A stretch of 64,000 nt of DNA, taken from contig JAPDHM010000002.1 of assembly GCA_030704425.1 (NCBI GenBank), forward strand, positions 558,001 to 622,000, read 5' to 3'. The position numbers were made by a program, and so were the translations under genes. The stretch comes from Rhodobacteraceae bacterium IMCC1909. GTDB lineage: Bacteria > Pseudomonadota > Alphaproteobacteria > Rhodobacterales > Rhodobacteraceae. Position 1 is the first letter of the stretch. The number at the start of each line of letters is the position of its first letter. Under the pieces are notes generated by a model. That model was not told the origin of the DNA. It ran no database searches and worked only from the letters and a program-made list of their open reading frames with translations. Positions 53,390-61,878 of the stretch are shown piece after piece.

Positions 53390-54430
53390 ATGTTGCACAG
53401 CTGCTCATCAATCGTCATCCATGCCGCGGGTGACTTGCGCATCGAACCACAAAAGGTGGCCACCCCGGGCGCTGGTGAGGTGTTGATCCAAATGCAGGCG
53501 GGCGGCATCTGCGGCTCTGATCTCCACTATTATCATAATGGTGGGTTTGGACCGATCAAACTGCGCGAGCCGATGGTATTGGGCCATGAAGTCTCTGGCA
53601 TAATTCGCGCACTCGGAACAGACACCGGTGATCTGCAGGAGGGCCGGCTGGTGGCCATATCCCCCTCCCGGCCCTGTCATTCCTGCGCCTTTTGCACGAA
53701 AGGGCAGCACAACCATTGCCTGAATATGCGCTTTTACGGCAGCGCCATGCCCTTTCCTCATATCCAAGGCGCCTTTCAAGAGCACCTTGTCATCAGCGCG
53801 GCCCAATGCGCCCCTGCAGACGGGTTGTCAGCGGCACAGGCCGCCATGGCGGAACCTCTTGCCGTTTGCCTCCACGCCGTTGCGCAGGCTGGGGATTTGA
53901 CCGGCAAAACGGTGCTGATCACCGGCTGTGGCCCAATCGGTGCGCTGTGTATTTTGGCAGCCCGCCACGCCGGCGCCGCACGCGTCATCGCAACCGATCT
54001 ATCCGATTACACCCTCGCTATGGCCCAGCTTTGTGGCGCTGATACCCCGCTCAATACTGCAAAAAATCCACACGCTTTGGAGGAGTTTCAAGCAGACAAA
54101 GGCCAGGTGGACGTGCATTTAGAATGCTCTGGCGCGCCGGCGGCACTGGCTGCGGGCGTGGCTTGTTTGCGTCCACGTGGCATCTTGGTCCAGCTGGGGC
54201 TCGGCGGTGATATGACCGTGCCGATGCAAGCGCTTACCGCTAAAGAGATCACTCTGCGGGGCTCATTTCGTTTCCATGAAGAGTTTTTCACCGCCGTCAA
54301 GCTGATGCAATCTGGCGCAATAACCGTGGATCACCTGATCACCCATAGCTTCCCAGCCAGCGAAGCCGTCCAAGCTTTCACGACGGCCAGCGACCGAAGC
54401 CAGGCGATGAAAGTGCAACTCCAGTTTTAG
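53390..54430 (+). CDS. idnD: L-idonate 5-dehydrogenase-like zinc alcohol dehydrogenase
   Basis: I start at ATG 53390; the frame extends upstream but overlaps the divergent SDR gene. The 346-residue protein has GGICGSDLHYYHNGGFG with catalytic zinc Cys, LGHEVSGII, the structural zinc site CHSCAFCTKGQHNHC, TGCGPIGALCILAARHAG (NAD) and QLGLGGDMTVPMQAL. The HYYHNGGFG stretch is typical of L-idonate 5-dehydrogenases. Its partner SDR is transcribed away from it with 70 bases between. Confidence 0.87.
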   Translation: MLHSCSSIVIHAAGDLRIEPQKVATPGAGEVLIQMQAGGICGSDLHYYHNGGFGPIKLREPMVLGHEVSGIIRALGTDTGDLQEGRLVAISPSRPCHSCAFCTKGQHNHCLNMRFYGSAMPFPHIQGAFQEHLVISAAQCAPADGLSAAQAAMAEPLAVCLHAVAQAGDLTGKTVLITGCGPIGALCILAARHAGAARVIATDLSDYTLAMAQLCGADTPLNTAKNPHALEEFQADKGQVDVHLECSGAPAALAAGVACLRPRGILVQLGLGGDMTVPMQALTAKEITLRGSFRFHEEFFTAVKLMQSGAITVDHLITHSFPASEAVQAFTTASDRSQAMKVQLQF

Positions 54431-54467
54431 GCCTCGCCAAACCTGGGCCAAACCTGGCGCGCGGCTT

Positions 54468-55616
<1,149 letters not shown>

Positions 55617-55846
55617 TCATAGATTAAACGCTCCCAATTGAACACATTGGAAACCACCACCAGCTTGCAAATTAAGTTGCAAAATAGCAAACCGTTATTT
55701 CCATGCCATGATCCGCAACCCGTTTGCCCCCGGCTTATGCTAGGCCATTTGAACAGTAGGTTTGCGTTGGTGACCCGGTCTCGGCACTCTTGGAGTAAGA
55801 ATCAGCTGCCGGCGCCGCGCGCGCCGCAAAAGGACAGACATCCACC

Positions 55847-57462
55847 ATGAATATTTTGTTAATCATGTATGACCAATTGCGCTTTGACTACCTGTCTTGC
55901 GCCGGCCACCCGCATTTGCACACCCCAAATTTTGACCGCGTGGCGGCCATGGGCGTCCGGTTTACCAATGCCTATGTCCAATCGCCGATTTGCGGTGGCT
56001 CGCGCATGTGTTTTACACCGGTCGCTACGCCTCATCCCACGGGGCGCAGTGGAACGGCTTCCCTCTCAGGGTCGGCGAAATGACCATGGGCGATCACCTG
56101 CGCAATTCCGGCATGGACTGCTGGCTGATCGGCAAAACCCATATGAAAGCCGATGCCGCGGGCATGGCTCGGCTGGGGTTGAGCCCCGACAGCGTGATCG
56201 GAGCACGTCAGGCAGAATGCGGCTTTGACACTTGGATCAGGGACGATGGGCTTTGGACCTATGGTCCTGATGGATTTTATGACGAAAAACGCTCGCCATA
56301 TAATGAATATCTCAGCTCCTAAGGCTACCAATCAGAACACCCATGGGCTGATTTTGCCAATGCCAGGGTGGATGGCGATGAGATTGCCAGCGGTTGGATT
56401 TTCAGAAATGCCGATAAACCAGCCAATATTGCCGAAGAGCACAGCGAAACGCCTTGGTTAACCAGCAAGACGATCGAGTTCATCGAAACCCAGGACAAAG
56501 CGACCCCTTGGATGTCTCATGTCAGCTATATCAAGCCGCATTGGCCCTATATCGTGCCGGCACCCTATCACAATATGTATGACGCCCACCATGTGCCTCC
56601 GGCCAAGCGCCACGCGATGGAGCAAGAAGACCCCCACCCGGTTTTTGGCGCCTATCAGAGCAATAAGATTGCGCAAGCCTTCCAAAAAGACGAGGTCCGC
56701 CAAAAGGTGATCCCTGCCTATATGGGATTGATCAAACAATGCGATGATCAGCTGGGCCGGCTGATCACCTATCTTGAGAACAGTGGCCGCCTTGAAGACA
56801 CTATGATCGTGCTGACATCGGATCATGGAGATTACTTGGGCGACCATTGGCTCGGCGAGAAAGACCTGTTTCACGGCGTATCGGCGAAAATTCCAATGAT
56901 CATCTATGACCCACGTCCCGCGGCAGACAAGGCGCGCGGCACGACTTGCAATGCGTTGGTGGAATCCATTGATTTAGCCGCAACCTTTGTCGAGGCCGCA
57001 GGCGGGAAAGTGCCGGCCCATGTAATTGAGGGCCAGAGCCTCATCCCCTGGTTGCATAGGAACCGCCCTGACTGGCGCTCCTTTGCGATCAGCGAATATG
57101 ACTCTTCCGCCACGCCGCAGGCGGTGAAACTCGGGCTACAGCCCCGCGACGCACGCCTTTTTATGGTCTTTGACGGGCGTTTCAAACTGATGCATGCAGA
57201 AGGAGGCTTTCGCCCGATGCTGTTTGATCTGAAAACCGATCCCGATGAGTTTATCGATCTGGCCAAAAGCAGCGATGGGCACCAAGAAGAGATTGAACGG
57301 CTCTATGGGGTGCTCGCACAATGGGGCCGGAGGATGAGCCAGCGGGTGACCAAATCAGATGAGCATATCAAGGCCATGCGCGACCTCTCCCTTCGGCGCG
57401 GAATATTGCCCTTTTTGGCCGGTAGAACCGAGGTGGATGCGGAGTTGTTATCGAAGTATTGA
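55847..57462 (+). pseudogene. Sulfatase/phosphonate monoester hydrolase family, frameshift and stop
   Basis: The gene begins MNILLIMYDQLRFDYLSCAG and runs into the formylglycine region SPICGGSRMCF. There a one-base deletion in a short T run (about 56011-56016) shifts the frame; the correct continuation YTGRYASSHGAQW is in the next phase. A TAA at 56320-56322 then interrupts NEYLSS/GYQSEHPW, and the same frame continues to 57462 with HWPYIVPAPYHNMY, VLTSDHGDYLGDHWLGEKDL (metal and catalytic residues) and TDPDEFIDLA. The modifiable Cys lies in CGGSR, not the standard CxPxR or CxAxR. Two lesions make it a pseudogene unless one is a sequencing error. It would have cleaved sulfate or phosphonate esters, fitting sulfated sugar use. 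Confidence 0.8.
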
Positions 57463-57782
57463 GGGACGGTGAAGGGCAAGACCGTGACGCGGCCAGACGA
57501 AGGTTGACGGAGGATCACCCGCCGAAACACAAATTTATCGGATCACATCTTTGGGTTCTCTGTGCCTTACCATAGGCCTGTGGCGGATCAAGAATATAGG
57601 CAATAACCAGTCTGCCAGAAGGGCAGCTTTGCCTCTGACGGCTATCGCTAGCAGGCGACAATTTCGGCAAAATCTAGGGAAGGCGCCGATGAGAGCTCTG
57701 TTTAATAGGTTATTTTAGCCCATCGAAACGGGCTAAAATGCGTAATTCTAAAGCGGCACGCAGGCGCTTAACTTTTGGATTA
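57463..57782. other. Non-coding gap with terminator
   Basis: No gene is seen between the sulfatase remnant and the small lipoprotein. It contains the hairpin terminator at 57713-57738. Confidence 0.4.
57713..57738. terminator. Bidirectional rho-independent terminator
   Basis: TTTTAGCCC and GGGCTAAAA form a perfect 9-bp stem around ATCGAAAC, with A/T tracts on both sides. It suits termination of the small lipoprotein gene on the minus strand and of any transcript from the sulfatase region on the plus strand. Confidence 0.75.
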
Positions 57783-57911
57783 TTACATTTTGTTCATTGT
57801 TGGTTCAGCTGCAACCGTGCGCGCTGCGCCGCTGTCGGCACCGTTGTTCGCGGAGCAAGCGGACAAAACGAGGGTCGCGCATACCAGAAGCATGGATCCA
57901 ATTTTAGACAT
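57783..57911 (-). CDS. Small lipoprotein
   Basis: The 42-residue frame begins MSKIGSMLLVCATLVLSACS, a lipoprotein signal peptide with lipobox LSAC, and ends after a short Ala/Asn/Gly-rich tail. AAAGGGA lies 6-9 bases before the ATG and a hairpin terminator follows 45 bases after the stop. It resembles small entericidin-like or cell-envelope lipoproteins in design only. Too short for most gene callers, but well supported by its signals. Confidence 0.65.
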   Translation of the reverse strand: MSKIGSMLLVCATLVLSACSANNGADSGAARTVAAEPTMNKM

Positions 57912-58159
57912 ATTATTCCCTTTCCTAGGTGTGTTACTCCTCCACATATGTCAGTGTGTAAGGTTTATGGCAAGATAAGATGTGAATTGCCCAGCTGACA
58001 TTCAAAAATTCGGGCAATTTTGCGTCACACCTCGCAGCGTATCAAACACAAGAGTGTAAAATAATACTATACACCACTACCCAATTCGAAAAGAGCAGTG
58101 CTTTGCCCATCCATCAGGCGGTCTACGCGGAAACGGTGGCCCAGAAAAAAGAGAAATAT

Positions 58160-58219
58160 TGGTGCGGTCGGGGGGACTCGAACCCCCACGAGTGTTACCT
58201 CACAGAGGCCTCAACGCTG
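58160..58219 (-). other. tRNA-Leu 3' fragment, attachment-site remnant
   Basis: On the minus strand the sequence CAGCG-TTGAGGC-CTCTG (anticodon arm, GAG), a long variable arm (TGAGGTAACACTCG), GGGGG-TTCGAGT-CCCCC T arm and acceptor strand CGACCGC plus ACCA is the 3' part of a tRNA-Leu. The matching 5' acceptor (GCGGTCG) and D arm are absent; instead AT-rich accessory sequence follows. One base of the anticodon stem mispairs. The crossover appears to lie at the anticodon arm. The intact tRNA-Leu should sit beyond the right edge of the window. Confidence 0.75.
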
Positions 58220-58675
58220 AATGGTTAGAAACCTGTTTTCAGTAACTTAAAGAATTGGTCGACCAAAAAAAACTCCACAATTATAACTGCCTGTCAATAC
58301 GGGAATTGACCACGATATATCCCGATATGTGCCACGATGTGGAACAAATGTGTGACAACAAATAATCACTGGATGCCCCGCTAGTAAAAACCTTTGCTAA
58401 CCACTTTGGATAAATCTCAACGCTGGCCATATGCGCCACCCCAACAGAACCGATTATGTTTATTTGCTCAATTACATTGAGTTCAGTGACTCAGATGTTA
58501 CCCAGACTTGCGAGAAAAATAAAAACGACATTAATTAAATACGTGGTTTTTAATTAATATTAAAAAAAATTCATTCACCTAAAACCACTTTATGATTTGG
58601 ACTAGAATGCCCGTCTTGTACCCCCAATACTAAATCCAAATATTTGAGTTCAACTAAACGGAGCAGGAGGAAAAC
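58220..58675. other. AT-rich gap after the tRNA-Leu remnant
   Basis: No gene is seen. It contains one copy of a 170-base dispersed repeat (58325-58495) and, at its right end, the promoter and AGGAGGA ribosome site of the next gene. Confidence 0.4.
58325..58495 (+). repeat. Dispersed repeat, copy 1
   Basis: The stretch reads GTGCCACGATGTGGAACAAA, then ATCACTGGATGCCCCG, then TTTGCTAACCACTTT and CCACCCCAACAGAACC. The same series of blocks, in the same order and spacing, recurs at 61431-61600. Identity is roughly three quarters by eye. It lies close to the tRNA-Leu remnant. Confidence 0.6.
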
Positions 58676-59293
58676 ATGTCGTTTGTAAGTATCAGAGAAG
58701 TTACGCCACATGCCGGGAAAGAAAACGTCGTAAAAGAACGCATGAAAGAAATATCGGCTGTAATGGAAAAGCATGGGACTAAATCTGGGCTTTACTCAGT
58801 GGTAGCTGGTGATGGCGCCGGACGCTTTGATTTGCAAAACTGGTACCCGACTTTAAAATCAGCTGTGGCTTCATTCCAAGCGTATGGTAGCGATCCAGCG
58901 TATCAAGCACTAATGCAGAAAAGAGGTGCTGATCCCGCTGGCGAAATCGAAGGCCCTTGGATTGGACGTATGATCCACGGAGCACCAAAAGGGATAAAGC
59001 CTGTAATTTTGCACAGGGACTATCATGCACCTCGTTCTGCCATTCCAGAGATTATGAAGCTTGCTCCCTCCGTAGACGAGCTGATGGCTACAGTTGATGT
59101 TGAAGTTGGAATTGGAGTTCCCATGGTCAAAAATGACCATGAAATGGTGCGTCTGGTGTATCGGTTTAACTCCATGGACCATTGGGGCGAAGTAGCTGAC
59201 CAAATGATTACTAATGAACGTTTCATGGCATTGGTGGATGCTGGGCACAAATTGGGCAGACTGACAAGTTCCAGAATTCTAGCGGCTGTGTGA
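58676..59293 (+). CDS. Hypothetical protein with two ferredoxin-like (dimeric alpha/beta barrel) domains
   Basis: The 205-residue protein has two similar halves. MSFVSIREVTPHAGKENVVK with a GLYSVVAGDGAGRFDLQNWY strand pair makes the first; VEVGIGVPMVKNDHEMVRLV and YRFNSMDHWGEVADQM make the second. This is the plan of antibiotic-monooxygenase-like or NIPSNAP-like barrels. No catalytic residues are evident. AGGAGGAAAAC precedes the ATG and a hairpin terminator follows, so it is a monocistronic gene. The function is unknown. Confidence 0.65.
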   Translation: MSFVSIREVTPHAGKENVVKERMKEISAVMEKHGTKSGLYSVVAGDGAGRFDLQNWYPTLKSAVASFQAYGSDPAYQALMQKRGADPAGEIEGPWIGRMIHGAPKGIKPVILHRDYHAPRSAIPEIMKLAPSVDELMATVDVEVGIGVPMVKNDHEMVRLVYRFNSMDHWGEVADQMITNERFMALVDAGHKLGRLTSSRILAAV

Positions 59294-59701
59294 ACGGTAA
59301 TGTAGTTTTGCCGGACCGGCTAAAAACCCCTCACCGGTCTGGCTTTTATAATGGCGAACACATTCAGCAGACATTAAATAGTCAAAGCAAACTCATATAG
59401 GGCTCTCCACCCACACTGGTTATTTCCGTTTGACCAATGACGGTGCGGTGAGTTCAGTGGGTGTTAATTAGAGTGATACCATTAGCGGCACCTCTGGTCG
59501 TAAGCAGCAGCATCCTGATTCATTTATGATAATATATTTTAATAGATGACTGTGCATTGATCTGATTAATCACACCTCTCTATGCGCTAGATACGAAACA
59601 ACGGGTACCAGAAACCTTACTAGAAATAGTTAAAATCGATTTGCGAGTATTTTTAGCTTTGAAATTGTATTGTCTATCAGTCATCTTATCAGACATCAGG
59701 T
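59294..59701. other. Non-coding gap
   Basis: Apart from the terminator at its left end I see no gene or repeat here. It is AT-rich and should contain the promoter of the Sel1-repeat gene. Confidence 0.4.
59310..59347 (+). terminator. Rho-independent terminator
   Basis: GCCGGACCGG and CCGGTCTGGC form a stem (one mismatch) around an A/C-rich loop, followed by TTTTATAA. It lies 17 bases after the stop at 59293. Confidence 0.75.
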
Positions 59702-59728
59702 TTGAACAGGCAATGGAAGATGCAAGTA

Positions 59729-60442
59729 ATGATAAAATTTATAATTCAAGCGGCCATTTTTGCATTTTTTTCTTCCGTTGTTCATGCTGACAGTCACTCT
59801 GAAGAGAAAACAGAGACGGAGCAAAAAATAGTGACTTCTAAAAAATTGGAAAACTCTGAAGAGCGCATGAATAAGGTGATCGCCTTACAAGAAAAACGAG
59901 AAGTCCTAAAAAAACTAAATATTGCATGGGCTGCGTACAAAAATAACGAATATCAGGTTGCTGTTGACCAATGGCAAGAACTCGCAACAGAAGGCAACAA
60001 CGTTGCGAGATTTTTTCTTGGGTTGATGCACAGCCAAGGCCAAGGCTTTGATCAGGATGATGTTGAAGCAGCAAATTGGTACATGCTAGCTGCAGATGAG
60101 GGTTATATTCCAGCTCAGTGGCGCTTAGCCATATTACATTACCATGGCTCTGGAGTACCTCAAGACTACAAAAAAGCTTTGGACTTGTACACTACAGTAG
60201 CTCAAAGTGGCGATCCCTACGCACAAAAAATGATTGGGACGATGTATAGTAATGGCCTCGGTGTTCAACAAGATAGAATCAAAGCACACATGTGGTTTCA
60301 AATATCAGCAGAGAATGGCATGGCCTTAGCACTAAAAGAACAAGAAAAACTTGCTGCAGAGATGGCTCTAGACGAAGTTGCATTAGCTAATAGTATGGCA
60401 ATAAAGTGCTTAGAAACTAATTTTTTAGAATGTGATTACTAG
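59729..60442 (+). CDS. Secreted Sel1-repeat protein
   Basis: I take ATG 59729 (MIKFIIQAAIFAFFSSVVHA), which gives a clean signal peptide; upstream ATGs at 59702 and 59723 would lengthen it. After a charged coiled segment (EEKTETEQKIVTSKKLENSE) come three to four Sel1/TPR-like repeats, such as FFLGLMHSQGQGFDQDDVEA, RLAILHYHGSGVPQDYKKAL and IGTMYSNGLGVQQDRIKAHM. Such proteins mediate protein contacts in the periplasm. Two Cys residues (KCLETNFLEC) close the protein. Confidence 0.8.
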   Translation: MIKFIIQAAIFAFFSSVVHADSHSEEKTETEQKIVTSKKLENSEERMNKVIALQEKREVLKKLNIAWAAYKNNEYQVAVDQWQELATEGNNVARFFLGLMHSQGQGFDQDDVEAANWYMLAADEGYIPAQWRLAILHYHGSGVPQDYKKALDLYTTVAQSGDPYAQKMIGTMYSNGLGVQQDRIKAHMWFQISAENGMALALKEQEKLAAEMALDEVALANSMAIKCLETNFLECDY

Positions 60443-60648
60443 TATGATTCCCGCAAGCTTAAGCTTTGCCGAGATCCGGCTCAAGCCACCAATCAGAAGC
60501 TTCAGATTCATGATTAGCATATAGTGGGCCAGTTTATCCTACGAAAACAGCGGCACCTCTCGCTGCCTCCAGGCCCAAATGTGGCTTACGACGGCCCCAG
60601 GTCAGCCGAATTTTTGATGTCAGAAGATGAAGAGTTCGATCTTTGGGC

Positions 60649-61029
60649 CTAGTTGTTTGAAATAAATATTGTTCTGCATGTCTTATTATCTAATGCTACA
60701 TTAGGAGCAATTTCCAAAAGTGCATTACAATCGCTTTCAATTGCTAACATTTTTTCTGAGATTGATTTAAGTAGGGCTTCAGCATTAATTTTTATTGTTT
60801 CACCACCATTCGCTGCTGAAAGACAGATCCTCATTCTTGATGCCAATATATGATCTGATTGTAACGGCGCATCTTTGAGCTGATTAGCAATATTTTTTAT
60901 TGTACCAAGATCATTGGTAGACTGAGCTGTCTCACAAATGGATAATAATGTTTTTAGACGAACTTCTTTAATTTGTGCATTTGCGCTTTGCGAAAAAAAA
61001 ACGGTTAAAATTATACAAATTAATCTCAT
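60649..61029 (-). CDS. Secreted hypothetical protein
   Basis: The 126-residue protein begins with a signal peptide (MRLICIILTVFFSQSANAQ) and has four Cys (SICETAQ, MRICLS, SDCNALL, NKTCRT) that could form two disulfides in the periplasm. No family is recognised. It is convergent with the Sel1 gene across 206 bases. Confidence 0.55.
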   Translation of the reverse strand: MRLICIILTVFFSQSANAQIKEVRLKTLLSICETAQSTNDLGTIKNIANQLKDAPLQSDHILASRMRICLSAANGGETIKINAEALLKSISEKMLAIESDCNALLEIAPNVALDNKTCRTIFISNN

Positions 61030-61231
61030 TTTTACCCCCTCCGACTTTTATAAATAATCACTTTAATTCACTGCATTGTAAAGAATGCTTATACTCCAAA
61101 TACATTCCAGGGCATTTGACATCCAGCTGGTATACATATGTATTCGTTGACTTAAATCAAAAAATATAATCCAAAGTCAGGTACAGAAATAAGGTTCAGC
61201 TTTTAAGCTGGCTGGAGTTAGGAGGGTCCAC

Positions 61232-61378
61232 ATGAGTTGGAAGTCCATATTTGGAAGCGATTTAAACCTAAATTTGCTCGAACTTGCCCTAGCTTTAGCT
61301 GGTAGTTCAATCCTTATGCTCAGTGCCGTTTTGTTATTTCTCGCTTACAATTTCTTTGAAAACGAAATGGACAGATGA
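61232..61378 (+). CDS. Small single-span membrane protein
   Basis: AGGAGGG lies six bases before ATG 61232. The 48-residue product has a polar N-terminus and one hydrophobic helix (LALAGSSILMLSAVLLFLAY), ending FFENEMDR. The strong ribosome site argues for translation. No function is known. It is too short for most gene callers. Confidence 0.5.
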   Translation: MSWKSIFGSDLNLNLLELALALAGSSILMLSAVLLFLAYNFFENEMDR

Positions 61379-61430
61379 AGTGTTGAATTCTGACTGACCC
61401 TTTTGCTGTAATTCCGCATGACTTATCCCC

Positions 61431-61600
61431 ACGTATGCCACGGTGTGGACCAAATGCGTGATAAAAAATGATCACTTGATGCCCCGTTTAGTGAAAACTT
61501 TTGCTAACCACTTTTGCTCAATCTTAATACTACCCCATGTGGGCCACCCCACCCGTACCCGTTATATATATTTGGTCAGTGCCAGTGCGTTCAGCACTTA
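61431..61600 (+). repeat. Dispersed repeat, copy 2
   Basis: The blocks ATGCCACGGTGTGGACCAAA, ATCACTTGATGCCCCG, TTTTGCTAACCACTTT and CCACCCCACCCGTACC correspond in order and spacing to the copy at 58325-58495. The two copies bound the Sel1, secreted-protein and DUF genes. Confidence 0.6.
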
Positions 61601-61613
61601 AGGTGTTAACTAC

Positions 61614-61651
61614 ATTTCGCCCTTTGAAATTAATTTCGCCCTTTGAAATTA
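61614..61651 (+). repeat. Perfect tandem repeat of 19 bases (iteron-like)
   Basis: ATTTCGCCCTTTGAAATTA occurs twice head to tail at 61614-61632 and 61633-61651. Each unit contains an inverted ATTTC/GAAAT. It lies 120 bases upstream of the palm-domain gene, followed by an A/T-rich stretch. Iterons for a replication protein or tandem operators are possible. Confidence 0.6.
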
Positions 61652-61773
61652 TCTCAAAAATATAAACGTCTGAGTAATGTAATATTACTATGGAATAGTA
61701 TAACTACTCTATTGATTTATATATCTTTATATCTTATTTAAGATATTAATAATAAACAATATTATGAGATATT

Positions 61774-61878
61774 ATGACAGAAATAGACTATGCCAATGCC
61801 AGACCTTTAGATGTCCACAGATGGTCAGAATATCCTGAGGTGAATGATTTCGTAGGTCATGTCTCTCCCATCTATTGA
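61774..61878 (+). CDS. Short upstream frame, probable true N-terminus of the palm-domain protein
   Basis: ATG 61774 opens a 34-codon frame that reads like protein (LDVHRWSEYPEVNDFVGHV) and stops at TGA 61876-61878. That is inside the start of the next gene, whose frame is +1 relative to it. The joined product would run from GHVSPIY into DGNSRISKKLVKVILL without loss if the ribosome skipped the T of TGA. It could be a frameshift mutation, a programmed +1 shift, or a short leader peptide. Confidence 0.45.
   Translation: MTEIDYANARPLDVHRWSEYPEVNDFVGHVSPIY

Larger units (their letters stand above)
61379..61773. other. AT-rich gap with repeats upstream of the palm-domain gene
   Basis: It holds the second copy of the dispersed repeat and a perfect tandem repeat of 19 bases. 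The last 120 bases are almost pure A/T, as often seen near origins or strong promoters of mobile elements. Confidence 0.45.

Noticed and set aside
57738-57998. Plus-strand 86-codon frame
   Set aside because: It is antisense to a small lipoprotein gene with ribosome site, lipobox and terminator, and has no ribosome site of its own.
61774-61878. The 34-codon frame as an independent small gene
   Set aside because: Its sequence and position fit the lost N-terminus of the following protein better, so it is reported as a frameshift candidate.
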